From Tetrahymena elliotti 4EA (lineage: Eukaryota > Ciliophora > Oligohymenophorea > Hymenostomatida > Tetrahymenidae): a stretch of 64,000 nt of DNA. A program made the translations under genes and the position numbers. Location: assembly GCA_000231825.2 (NCBI GenBank), contig JH720322.1:434001-498000 (forward strand). Direction: 5' to 3'. The notes under the pieces were generated by a model. The model was not told where the DNA came from. It saw only the letters and a program-made list of their open reading frames with translations, and did no database searches. Numbering within the stretch: the first letter of the stretch is position 1; the number at the start of each line of letters is the position of its first letter. Shown in pieces: positions 10,872-23,300 of the stretch.

Positions 10872-13800
10872 ATTTGTTTGATTAGATTTTTTTATTTTTA
10901 TTTTATTTGATTGAATAATTATTATAAATTAATTTGGCGATAAGGAGTGTTATTTATATTCAGAAATAATTATTTTCTAAATCTGAAATTATCTATTTTT
11001 TCCCACCAACAAAAATTTTACAATACATTCAGTTTGCTATCTAATTTTACCCATACCAACTTTATTTAACAAATCTGAAAAAAAAGCAAAAATTATTGAA
11101 AATATAAATATTTTGAGCATCTTAAGATATAGAAAACCATAATAATCCATATATTTTTTTGAAGAATTTGCTCTATATTTTTTAGCCGCACAAATATTGC
11201 ATGTCTGTGATTATTAAATTCAACATTTCAAAATAAAATATTAAGAAAATAAGGATAGTATAACACTTATTTACATTTTATAATTAAAAGATTTAAAATT
11301 GAAAAATACTATGTAAAATTAATAAATTAGCCCAAATATTGATTTGATTTGAAATATAAATAAAGTTAGGTACAACAAAATTTTGTGTAAAAATCACATC
11401 AACTAAATTTATAGAACCTAATAAATTGAGTAATTTTAATTATACCAATCAAATATAAAAATTGAAGGATAAAACTACACTTAAGAAAAGTAAATAAGGA
11501 AATCAATAAAATTTTTATTAATTTTAAAATAATCATTAAAAGCAACATTTACAAACAAACAAACAATCAATCAAAAAAGAATAAATTAATTAAATAAAAT
11601 AGATGTAATAGTCAAAATTAATCAAAATTTAGATTGATTACTTAACATCAGTATATAAATATCTCTTAGATCTATCTCTTAATATTTATCAATATTTAAT
11701 TGTAAATTCAAATAATATGAAGCAATATGACATATTATTTCTTCTTATTTGATTATAAAACTAGCTATTTTATAATCTATTATATATTTTTCCTTTTATT
11801 AACACAAAGTTAAGTCTTCCATTAACACAGATTTCTAAACTCAATTTTATCTATGAAAAAAGTACATAAATAAACATAAGGAGGTTACAAATTTTAAAAG
11901 TATGATATAAAAATTACATTATTTATTATTATTCAAACAACTTTCATTTAGCTTATTTTTTGATGATTTTTTTCATTAAATATACCATGAAAAAAAGTAA
12001 AATATAACTTAGATTCCTAATAGAAGCATTACATTTTATCGTTTTTTCACTAGATAAGCAAAATGCTAAAGATACAAATTCCTTTTCACTCAATTTTTTT
12101 AATTTTATTTCTTAAAGGATTAAAGAATGAAGAGCCTAGAGTAAAATTTAAATGATTCAATTAAATTGATAAATTTTTGTTGGGTTCAATTAACTTTCTA
12201 TTTTGTTCTTTTAGAAAATGCATATTTTTATTGATTTAATAAATTTTAGTTGACCAATTAGTAATTTTTCATCACTATATATTTAATAAAACATGCTATT
12301 AAAATACCATTTATTTTATTAAAAAATTAAAAAATATTATTAGAAATTAATTGAATATAAGTATTTTTTAATTTTTTGATCTATGGTTGCTTCGAATTAT
12401 TGATGATTTATTAGTTATTCATTATTTTGCTTTTTAACAAAATTTCAATTATATTATTTCCATTATTTAATGGCATACTTTCATAAATAAAAGTATGTAT
12501 CTAGATTTTTTAGAGTAAGTAAATTCTAAATTTAACTCACATCATCTTTCATTTATAATTTTTTTAAATATTTGTTTTTCTGTTCTATAAGTGGTCTTAA
12601 ATAGCAATAAAAAAATGTTTTTTACTCTCTAATAAAAATTATAAATTTAGAGCTTATTTTCAATTATTTTACAAATAAATTGACATTTTTAAAATACAAC
12701 TATTAATGTGAATAAGAACATATCTTAAAGCTCTTTTTTGGAATATTATTAACAAGTAGACTCTATTAAATTTACTTTAAATTTCAAATTAATCTGCTTC
12801 AATTTATAAAAAAACAAAAATTACTAAGAGATTACAAATATAAATAATTATATTTCTGTTCCTGAAATAAAATAATATTAAATGATCTAATTTCTAATTA
12901 AACTTAGAAGAAATTAACTTAAATTAATACCAAAAATATTTAGAATATGAAAATTAATTCAAAAAATGTATTTTTGTTACTTAAATATGAAAAACTTACT
13001 GAATTTGTTTATAAAAAGGGAAATTTTATAAGTTGGTGTCTAAAACAATAGATTAGATAATTTATTTAATTATAAAACTAAGAAAATATCTTTACTCTTC
13101 AGTAAATAAAACATATAAAATCTATTGAATTCAAAACAAAATTTAAAAAATGCAAGCTCATGAATTTTTTTATTGATTTAATTACAAACTGATTCACAAC
13201 CATTTCACTTTTTAGTGCCTTCCAAAAATTTATTTTCAGAAAAAATATTATGTAATTAAATAGAATTAAATCCAAAAACATAAATATTAAGGCTATTTGT
13301 GATTAGATTGTGTTTTGATTAGAAAATGAGTAATGAGGATATAAGTTGGTTGGATTAGATTTCATCAATTTTTTTTTAAGATTTGTTTCAAAAAGTAAAA
13401 TAGAATATAAATGAAATTTCTAACTTGTTTGCTATTGATAAATTAGTTGGTAGGATGGTATTATAATTTATAAATTATATTGATTCTATGGAGTTTATCA
13501 AATATTGTAATCATATTTTCAATTTCAAAGCTTATTAATTTTTGTTGATGCAGTATTCTTGTTTGGAATTTATTAATTTTTTTCGATAAGCGTCATTTCA
13601 AAGATTAGTTGGAATAAATTAAACATATTTATGAGAGAAAAAGTTAAGTATAAAGTAAATTTAAATTTATAATTGGGCTAAATATATATTTATTTAGTCA
13701 CTGTAAATAAAAGGTGCAATATTTTATTTTATCGAATAATTGTCTTTGATTCTTTTCAAAGCAAATTTGTCAAATAATTGATCATAAATACCTGGTAAAT

Positions 13801-14824
13801 TGTTAAATTTAGATCTCTTCGAATATTGATTCTTCTAAGCAAATTTATTAATTGAAAGATAAATTTTTTCAAAATTTTTAAACAACAAAACATGGGAAAT
13901 ATTTAGGTCTTAACTTTTATGATTCAAATATTATTTTGAAAATAGTTCCTTTCAGATTATTAATTATACTTGCTCTCCACTATTGTAAATTATTGAGCTA
14001 TGTAGTTATTTATTTTAAATTTAATTATGAGTTTATTGATACTTCATTTAAGTGACTCTTGAGGATAGCATGAATTGTAATTTATCTTACTAATTTTATC
14101 TTCATTATGTAATTGAATATTAATAATTATAATTACTCTGAAATCCAAAAAGTCAGTGTACCCTTCTTTCCTTGTCAAGCCTCAATTTTAGTAAATGGGT
14201 TAATTCTAGATCTTTTTTTCTGAAATGAACTATCCTCTTGTTTGTATGATCAACTTCTCTTCAAATGACTAAAATTAACTAATAGTATGATAATAATTAA
14301 AAACTGTAACACAGTAGATTTAAAAAGAATTAAAAAGAAATTTTAAATAAAAATGATACCAAATTGTAATGAACGAATAAAATAATTGATGGCCAAATAT
14401 GAAATGAGAGCTTAATTTTAAATAATTTCTTATCAAAACTATTTATTTAAGCTGATAAGTTAGCTATTATCTCTAGGCATCAACAACATTATATTCTGAT
14501 ATAATATGAGATTAGTAATTTGAAATAGATAACACACTTATTATAAAAAATAGAAGAAATTTAATAATATTGATGATAAGGTAGAGAGTCAAACTATTTG
14601 TTCATGCAAATTAATTAGCAAATTTTAACTATTAGACTATTTGGGAAATTAAAACTTTCCAATTATTGAGCTTTTTTCCATAGTCAGAGAGAATAGATAA
14701 TAATTTACATTAAGAAGACTTCATTCTAAAAGAGTGTTTAAATTGTTATCAAAGCAATTGATCCCACAAACAAATTATTAATATTAATTAAAAAATAAAT
14801 TAAAAATCTTAATAAATCAATAAA
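10872..14824. other. Long divergent intergenic region between two cystatin genes
   Basis: Both flanking genes read outward, so this 4 kb must hold two promoters. CAAACAAACAATCAATCA-type runs occur near 11549-11575, like simple runs in other 5' flanks of this window. No conserved coding frame was found on either strand. A 60-codon minus frame at 13099-13281 is hydrophobic filler without Gln codons. Confidence 0.55.
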
Positions 14825-16132
14825 ATGTAAAAAGCACTTATTTTCTTCCTTATTTCCCTTATAGTTGTCTCTCAAGCTAGACTTGGAGGCCCTTAAATAA
14901 TCGGAGGATGGAATGATTATGACTTAGAAAGCAATAACGACTATAAAACTAATCTTGAATATCCTCTTCACATGATCTACAAAGTTCTTCTATAAAGAGT
15001 AGAAAAATTATTACTATCAAATATCAACTTCTACCATGTTTAAACCCAGTTAGTTAATGGTGTGAATTACAAAATTCAATTCACATACTAAAAAGACCAT
15101 GTTACTAAGGATGGTTTCATTCAAGTATACGTTCCTCTCAATGGTATTCCTTAAATCACTATTTTCAAGCTCTAACCTAGACAACAAAAGCTTGGAGAGA
15201 AGTTTGGTGGATGGTAGGATTATCAAATTGATAATGGATACTAAAATTAACCAGATTCGCTTTTATTCAGAGCCTTCTAACTACTCTCAAAAGAATTAAA
15301 GACAAGAAATGTTGAATTTGTCAGATTCAATAAAATCTAATCAAAGTTAGTGAGTGGTATCCTTCTTAAAGTTAACTTTACTTATGAAATCAATGGTGAA
15401 GAAAAGTAAGGTTCTTGCTAGATTTACGATGTCTCTTGGGAAAATGTCACAGAGATCTCTAATCTTTAGCTTGAAGATGAAAGCCAAAGCATTATTCAAG
15501 AAAATGACTAGGAAAATTAGATGATCGGTGGCTATTCAACTTTCGAATTCTAGGACGATTACTTATCTAATGCCTAAAATGAATTATATCCTGTATTTAA
15601 ATAGATTCTCTTATCTTTGAAGAAAGTTGGTTTGTTCTTCCACAATTTAATTAAGATTGAAAGACAACTTGTTAACGGATTTAATTATCGTGTTGCTTTC
15701 TCCTACTTAAAGTTAGATGGAACAATTGGAAAGGGATAAGTTATTATCTATTCACCATTCAATGGAGAGCCTTAAATTACAAGTTTGAAGTTTGATCGTT
15801 CTTTAACTTAATAAGATATTGGTGAAGGTGAATGGTAAGATACATAATTTGATTAAGAAACCTTGAAAAATCCTCAAACTGGTTTAGGATCTGCTTATAA
15901 GAAGCTTGTAGAAGAATTAGTTATGAAAAGCTTAAACATATAAAAAGTCCTCAAGGTAGGTTAACAAATAGTAAGTGGAATGAACTATAAAATTACCTTC
16001 TAATATGGAAAGGCTGATGACTTGAAGTTAGGTGAAGCTATTATCTATGTTCAACCATGGACAAAGACAATTAAAATAACAAGCCTTAAATTCAACATCC
16101 AATCTTAAATTTAATAAAAAATAATTTATTGA
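14825..16132 (+). CDS. Secreted four-domain cystatin (multicystatin)
   Basis: 435 residues, intronless, ATG 14825 to TGA 16130-16132. It starts with a signal peptide (MQKALIFFLISLIVVSQA) and then carries four cystatin repeats of about 105 residues. Each begins with a G-G/EW-type motif (GGW, GGW, GGY, GEW) and contains a QxVxG-type loop: QLVNG, KLVSG, QLVNG, QIVSG. The second loop has K for Q. The last repeat ends in WTKTIKITSL like the neighbouring one-domain cystatin. Expected to inhibit papain-like cysteine peptidases, possibly several molecules at once. Multi-domain cystatins are best known from plants and as kininogens; the tandem here probably arose by internal duplication. Confidence 0.9.
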
Positions 16133-17954
16133 TTATCTATAATAAAAAAATATTTGCAATTCAATATTGATATATATTGAATAGTTAATTATATTACTAT
16201 ATATATTCAACTTTTAATTAATATGTGGAATTTCCTTCTATATATTACTTGTATTTTAAAATGTAATTTATTTCTCTTTATTATTTATTAGTTTTTGTTT
16301 TAATAAATTTACCTTTAAAAATTCTTGATAAAAATGTATCTAATTTAATCAAAAAAAACCTTTGATGAATAAAAAGTAGAACAAGCTTTGTAAAAAAAAT
16401 TTTATTCTTTAAATTTAAGATGATAAACTAAAATTTTGGTAAAAGTCAGTAAAATTTAAAACTATAATTTTTATTTTATGATATTTAAACAGTGTAAATA
16501 AAATAATACCATAATCTCTCAAAATAAAATTCAGACCCATTCCGAGTTATGCCAAAAATTGAGAAATTCACTTAATTTCTTGAATTTCTACTTGAATTCC
16601 ATTCAATAACCCTATGAATATGAATATGAATATTTTTTGAAATTGTGGTAAGAACCATTCACAGTTGAATTTTAATTAAGCACTGTATCTGTATCTGATT
16701 AATCAGAATCTAATATTTATTTATATTCAATTTTATTTTTAAAAAATCACTTCAGTAAATAATTTTTATCGAGAATTGGAGAAAAGTATCAAAAATAAAA
16801 AATAAAACCAAAATTAATAAAAAAAATATCAGAAAGTATTTTTGAATTTTATTGTTGTATTTTTTTTGATTTGATTGGGTATTTAACTTTTGAAGCAATT
16901 TTTTTTTTCAATTCTTTGACAAAATAAACTTCACTCTAATTCTCACTACACTGAAATTGGAAAAATTATTTTTCCAAGAACTGAGATTTAGAAATTAAAG
17001 TAATAAAATCAGAGAAAATCCTATTTCATTAATGAGTGAGTAAGTTATTTTTATTATTACTTTGAAAATATTTCCATTTTTACTCTAGACAGAAATCCAC
17101 ATTTAAAATGATTGAAATCCAAATTATATCAATGTATTAATTAATATTTCGTCTATTTTTTTGATATCCCACTCCAATTTTTGCTTGAAATTTACCATTT
17201 TAATAAATTATTTAGGTCAAGTTTTAATTAATTATCAAATTGTTTTGTTTAAAAAATTTTGCTTTAAATTCTTAAATTTTACTCATTTATTTGTTAAATA
17301 CTTTAAATTTTTTGAAATAAATTAAGAGATTTTCGATTTTACATTATTATTTGAAGATCCTTCTGTTTATACTCTAGATAACTAAAATTAGAATAAAATG
17401 ATAATAGTATACTAATTTGTTTCGTAAAACTATTTACTAAATAAAAATGCATATTTAACACATAAACCTGAATGCAATATTTCATATTTAAATTAATTGA
17501 ATAATTTTTGATAATATCCCAAGAGTTTGTTGTTTGCTTGCATTATACATAATACCTCTTAGCTATTTTCTAATATTTAGTTAGGAATTAGAATATTTCT
17601 ACCTTGTTTTAAAATATCCTTCTTTTAGCATCAAAAATAACAAATTAAATTATCAAACAATTAATGATTGTAAACAAAAAACTAAGTTGAATAAAATTGA
17701 GTTAGTTATAGAATTGTTTCCAAGTATCTTGGCCAGCTTTAAAGTTTAATGAGCTTCTAAATGAAACAAAAATATATAGAGCTGATATGAAGCAATTTTT
17801 TCTCATTTTCAAAATTTATTTTTTTTTTATTTTAATTGTTGATAAAGGGTAGGAATAAATAATCTTTAAAAATATTTTAAAAGTTAAATGCAAACATGGA
17901 TTTATTTAAAAATATTTAACAAATTTAATCATTTTGTTACCCTTTTTTAACTTT
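16133..17954. other. Intergenic between convergent genes, nothing recognised
   Basis: Shared 3' flank of the multicystatin (+) and the cofilin-like gene (-). Sequence is A/T runs. Near 16615-16630 there is a short GAATATGAATATGAATAT run. No coding frame with conserved content was seen. Confidence 0.6.
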
Positions 17955-18365
17955 TCAAAGTATTATATCACAATAAATATCATATGCAGCAATAAGATCT
18001 GACTTATCAATGTAGCTAAATAGCTTGCTGATATTACCTAAATTTTTTTAAAAATATTCAGCAGATCCTTGATAAATCATCTATAGTTTTATTTTTGCAG
18101 TCTCTGGAATAAAAGTAACTAATACTATTTTGTCAATTTCTTCAATGTAGTAAATGACATAAATTGGTTCAGAATCACTTAGTCTATTTACTAACTATTT
18201 GAAATTAATATCTCCATATTTAAAAGTTTCTTTAATGACTATTTCATTATTATTTATGATCTTGAAAGTAGCAGCAGAATACAAATGTATTTTTATGTTC
18301 ATAAAGACAGTATAACATTCATTATTAATACCAACAAATTCACTTTATTTTTAAATTTCTTGCAT
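17955..18365 (-). CDS. ADF/cofilin-like actin-binding protein (divergent ADF-H domain)
   Basis: 136 residues, intronless, ATG 18365, TGA 17955-17957, the normal size of a lone ADF-H domain. The N-terminus reads FVGINNECYTVF, matching the G-V-x-D-E-C...F opening of cofilins. The middle gives PIYVIYYIEE and KIVLVTFIPETAKIKLQMIY, the position of the family's LV-F-W-P-x-x-A-x-x-K-x-K-M-Y signature with the Trp changed to Ile, then a helix with GSAEYFQKNLG. The family binds and severs ADP-actin filaments. The sequence is far from typical cofilins, so a specialised actin or actin-related partner is possible. Ciliates carry divergent actins, which may explain the drift. Confidence 0.77.
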
Positions 18366-18938
18366 TAGCATGTTCCAAAAAGGTCAACCAAAGCAATTAG
18401 CAATATTAAAATATAGTTATTTTTCATTTTTTACCTTTTTATTTTATTTTTTAATAAATAATTATCACTTTAATTCATCAACTTTTGATTTATTTGATAA
18501 CCAAAGTTTTTTAAATAGCACAAATTTTAAAAAGAGGTTTTTGAAAATAAAAATATAAGAAAATTAATTTTCAAAATAATTGTTTGGCTTCATAATTAAC
18601 TTCCAATGTATTTCATTAAATTAAACAATAGTTTAAATTAATAATATTTTAGTATTGTTAAGTCAGAAGAATTAAATTTTCTCAACAATTTACTAACAAA
18701 AATTACCTTTTATTTGAATATTTTTTAAATCATCTCATAAGCAAAAAAAATAAACTCATTCAATAAAATTAAAATTAAATAAAATATCAATTTTTTATCT
18801 CGAAATTTATAAAATGGAAAATGTAATAAAAAGTAATTTTTGTTCGTAATTTCTGAGAAAATTTAATTCTGCTGATTTAATCATATTAATTTAATCTATT
18901 CTTTAATTAAAAAAAAATATTGAGTTAAATATGGAGAG

Positions 18939-18959
18939 CTTAAACACTTGTTGTTTAAG
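18939..18959. repeat. Inverted repeat, 7-bp stem, 7-base loop
   Basis: CTTAAAC at 18939-18945 pairs with GTTTAAG at 18953-18959 around ACTTGTT. It lies just 5' of a second hairpin in a more GC-rich patch. Function unknown; chance is possible in AT-rich DNA. Confidence 0.5.
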
Positions 18960-18997
18960 TGAAAAATTTGTTTTATACCTTGTGTCTTTTCTAAAAA

Positions 18998-19029
18998 GGG
19001 TTATTATTAAATCCTTCCTTTTATAACCC
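18998..19029. repeat. Inverted repeat, 7-bp GC-containing stem
   Basis: GGGTTAT at 18998-19004 pairs with ATAACCC at 19023-19029 across an 18-base loop. With three G:C pairs it is unusual for this background. Together with the hairpin at 18939 it could be part of a structured non-coding RNA, but no known RNA family was recognised. Confidence 0.45.
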
Positions 19030-19480
19030 CAGATTTTGGAGAGCAAAAAAAATTTAATGGAGTAAATAAAAAGAGATTCTGAATCCGATTTCTTCTAGAA
19101 TTGTTCTATTAATAAAAGCAAAGAAATTATTTTGAAAGAGAGGTTTATCTTTTTAAATTTTGATAAAAATAAAATTAATTATTTATTCATTCATTTGGAA
19201 ATAGCTTTTCATTTTTTTTTTGTAATTTTTTTATCTAAGTTAATCTCTAATTTTTGAAATTAATATTTTCAACAAATTTATTTGTGTTAAATAAAACTAC
19301 TTTCATAATATTTTTGAATTAGTTATTATCTTTATTTTTAGATATGTCTAAATCAGTAATTTAATAATAGTTCCCAAGATTCCAAGATTTTGAATACTTT
19401 CTACAAAAACAAGAAAAACTAAAAATTTTTGAGTTGACACTCAATAATTGAAAACTAAATAAATTAAATTGATGATTTGA

Positions 19481-19743
19481 TCAAATTATTTAATTTATAA
19501 AAAATCTTAACAATAAATCCATTATTGTTTAGTGACACTACTATGTGCTATTTCTACTAAAAAAATGTAATTAATTTCTTAATTCTTGAATAAGATTAGA
19601 AAGTTGCTCATTTCTTCTATAATTTATGTTACCATCTAGGTTTTCCTAAATAAAACAAATAAATTTATATCTTATAAATATAAATTATCATATTTACTTC
19701 TGTGAAAATTTAATTAGAGTGTGAAGAAGAAAGAATATCAGCT
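19481..19743 (-). CDS. Possible two-exon coding fragment, unidentified
   Basis: Two stretches with better-than-background composition: 19743-19698 (ADILSSSHSNQIFTE) and 19645-19481 (ENLDGNINYRRNEQLSNLIQELRN...), joined in phase by a plausible GT...AG intron 19697-19646 and ending in TGA 19481-19483. No start codon is secured: the sequence upstream of an acceptor-like TTTTAAAG is low-complexity. It may be a small gene, a relic, or chance. Confidence 0.3.
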
Positions 19744-20361
19744 CTTTAAAAGACCAAAAAATAAAAAAAAATATATGAATATTTAAATTTACATGAGATT
19801 ATTGAATTAATTAAAGGAAAGAGAATATTTTGAATGAGTCAGATAAAGTTAAAAGAGAATGAAAGTAAGTATTTTAACAATAAAGATGCAAATATAAAAG
19901 TATTGAAATGAACAATATAAAAAAGAAATTTATCATAGATATTTATTTTGCTTATCATCTTCAAATTTAAAGATATAATTAATAGTCAGATGATAGAAAT
20001 AGAAATGTTTTATTTGGTTCATTAATTTGAGATTTAGTATAAAAATAGCTACTTTGAAATAATATTAAAATTTGAAGGGATGTTATTAATTAATTTCAGT
20101 GTTGATTGCACTGAACTTTATTTATGAATGTATGTATGAAAGTTTATGTGAAAGATCAATAGATCTATAGATGGATGGGTGTATGGATGTAGGTAGGTAT
20201 GCTATTAATTTTATTATTTTTCAAGTGAAAAATAAGTTTGAAATATTTAAAATTTTAGGTAAATTCAATTAATTATTCTTATAAAAAAGAATTTAGATTG
20301 ATTCTGATAAATTTCAAATCAATCTCAATTGATAAAGAAAATGTCTTTGTGCCTAATGAAA
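19744..20361. other. Intergenic 3' flank with GTATG/GATGG simple repeats
   Basis: Downstream flank of the Mei2-like gene. Around 20125-20205 there is an imperfect run of TGTATG, GATGGATG, GTAGGTAGG units, purine-pyrimidine alternating and G-rich on the plus strand, unlike the rest of the region. No coding content. Confidence 0.5.
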
Positions 20362-23300
20362 TCATTGCTTTTAAACATATTCATGTTTATTACTACTATA
20401 GTTTTTCTAATTAGAATTGTGGTATCTATTGAAGTAGTTATTATTACTATTACTATTGTTCTTTTTGTGGTAATTAGTATTACTTTAACCTCCTTGATTA
20501 TTGTTATTGTTGTTGTTACTGTTACCACTATTGCTATGTTGACTGTGATTGTGCTGATACGAGTTGTTATTTTGCTTATAATTGAAACCTTATTCAGTTT
20601 AGTTTCCTTCAACATAGTTATTTCTATTCATTTGTTAATTGCTATTGTCGTCATTAATGAAATTAGATTTGTTAGGTTCGTTTTAATTTGTTTGTTGTCT
20701 TTGCTTATCAATCATATTGCTTATGACATTTAAAAAAACTGGCTTAAACTTTTTTTCCTTTTTTTAGATAAAATCAGTAAATAAGAATTTTATTTAATTA
20801 TGAGAAATAATGTACTCTTTGATTCATAACGCTTGAATTCTAGAAATGCTCTTGAAGTTATGGAATACCCTATATAGTGGCATACTTTAAGCTGCAAATC
20901 TGATTATTTTTAATTTATAAATAAATATTTCGATTTTAAACCTAATTTTTGTTTTATATACCTTATCAGAGTTAAACTTCTTCCACTTTTTGCCATTAAA
21001 TTCTAGATAGAAATCCCTTATGTATTCAGGCTTAACGAAGTTAATGAATGCATATCCAACATTGCACTTGTTCTAATTAATTATTATTAAATTCATTTAG
21101 ATAAATTTAAAAGTAAAGAATATGATAATTATTACATTAAAGTCGATGGGTAGATAGAAAAAGTCAAAATTATCCTTGTGATTTTTTTCAATAGTTTACA
21201 AGACACAGTTAAGTTAATACTTGTTAGGGATATTTTTAATACATACAGTTGTACGTTTATCTTCTCCTAGCTTGTCTAAATCAATATCATAGCTTATGTC
21301 TTCCTCTTTTATTTCAAGTTTCTTTTTACCTTTGTTAGACTAGATACTTGAGTTATTGTTATTCAAATTCTTATTTTAGGAGCTATTGTTGAATGTCATG
21401 CTATTATTACTCATGGTATTACCTTATTAACTTTGGCCAATTGTATTGCCATTCTCTTAGTTAAACTTATTATTTTTAATCTAGTATTGATTGTTCTATT
21501 AGAATTAAATTTAGTTTTACTATAGTTGCTATACTTGGTTTTGTGAATCGTATTACCCTAATTACTAACATGACAACTGTTTAGAATGAGAAGGCTTATT
21601 GTAGCCTTACATTTACTATTTAAGCTAGAATTAATTTTTAGACATCTTTTAGATTTCCTAACTGTTTAGTAATTACTAATTTGGAAACATATGAGGAGGG
21701 GGAGCTTGAGCTACTTAGTCAAATTTTTCTGGAGAAATTTAACCCATAGGCTATTAAACAACCTAGGCATGGTTTTGAGGAATATATACTTAAAGATATT
21801 GCAGAGGAAAGGCTGCAGTCTACATGTATTCTTATGTGAATGGGATTTATTGATTTTATTAGTATTGGTTAATTTAATATTAATTAAATTGTGGCTGAGA
21901 AGAAAATTACTCTAGCAAAAATTAATTTGCATTATTATTAGGTTATTAGTAGAAACCCTTTTCTTATTAATTACCTAGATGATGATTTGGGAAGAAATTC
22001 AATTACTAATTCAATTGAACTCCTTGCTAGTTTTGTTGTTGTTAAACTTAAGATTAAATGCACTAGTTTCTAACTTAGAGCTATTAAGATATCTGTTGGC
22101 TTTATTGCTTAATCATCTTAACAACTTGATCTTGCTAAACATCTTACATACCATATGAAGATCCAGATCTGAAAGTATTTATGTAATCAGCAGAGTCTAT
22201 TGTTGAAGCCTAAGAAAGGTTGCAATTTTACTTCGGCAAATGATATGTTGAACTTGAATTTGAAGAAAATAAAGAGTTTGGCTAAATTTGAAGATGCTAT
22301 TTTTGATTCTTCATTATAGCCATCATTTGTTACTATCCTTGTTAAGCCATGCCTAATTAATTTTAACTAAAAATTTAGTTAGCCTACTACTACTGTTATT
22401 AATTTCCCTATTAGGTCTATTGAGTTTATTATATTCCAATGCTGTGCTATGCAGAAATTTAGCACATCATTTATTGCATTTATGGGTGCTGCTAAAAGAT
22501 TTAATAGTTCTTTTGTTAGCTATTTTAGATTGGAGGAGATGAAGTATTCATTTGGTTAAATTAGATAATATTATTCATATTATTTGCAGGCTACTTCATC
22601 CCTTGGTTGTAAATAGATTACATATGCTAATGTGCAGGAGATTCATATAAAATATATTAAGATTATGCTTACTACTGAGGGAAGTCAGCAAATTACAAAG
22701 GTGACCCACACTTTTCTGGTATGCTCATAATTTACTACTAATTGGGATTTGTAAAGAATTAAGAAAACTATTAATCAATAGATATTGGTCTTGGACCATT
22801 TATTCTTTTTTAATTAATATACTCCAATTATTGGTTCGGAGTAGAGGATTGCTTGTTAAATTAATCAAAATTTTATTATTGAATTTAAGGAGTAGATTAG
22901 TTAGGGATATCAATAAAAGGATTTAAGGGATGGAAACTCATTGACTACTAAGATTATTGCTAAGGAATAGGATGATAAATTTACTATTAGTATATTCCAA
23001 CACCAGGAGGAGGATGATGAGTACTTGGCTTTCCTATATTTCTTACCTTATCTTCATTTTCAGAGTCATCGCTGTTAAGCAATTCTACTTATTTTTTTAT
23101 TTCTATGTCCTCCTCTTAATCTTCTTATTAATAATCTTATTCATTTTGATTATCTTCTTCATTGTCTTTTTTTAATTAAAATAAAAAGATATTTCTAATT
23201 AAAATTCAAAAATTAACATTGGGTTTTTTTTCTTTTTATTTTTTTTTTTAAATAAAAAATTTGATAAAACCCTACATAAAAAAAATAAATAAAAATTTAA

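Larger units (their letters stand above)
18366..19480. other. Intergenic with two small hairpins
   Basis: 5' flank of the cofilin-like gene. It is mostly A/T filler, except for a locally more GC-rich 100 bp around 18930-19030 holding two short perfect inverted repeats listed separately. No protein frame recognised. Confidence 0.5.

Noticed and set aside
20325..20733. Long opposite-strand open frames rich in I, V and T
   Set aside because: They are shadows of the repetitive N/Q codons at the C-terminal end of the Mei2-like protein, in frames with no conserved content.
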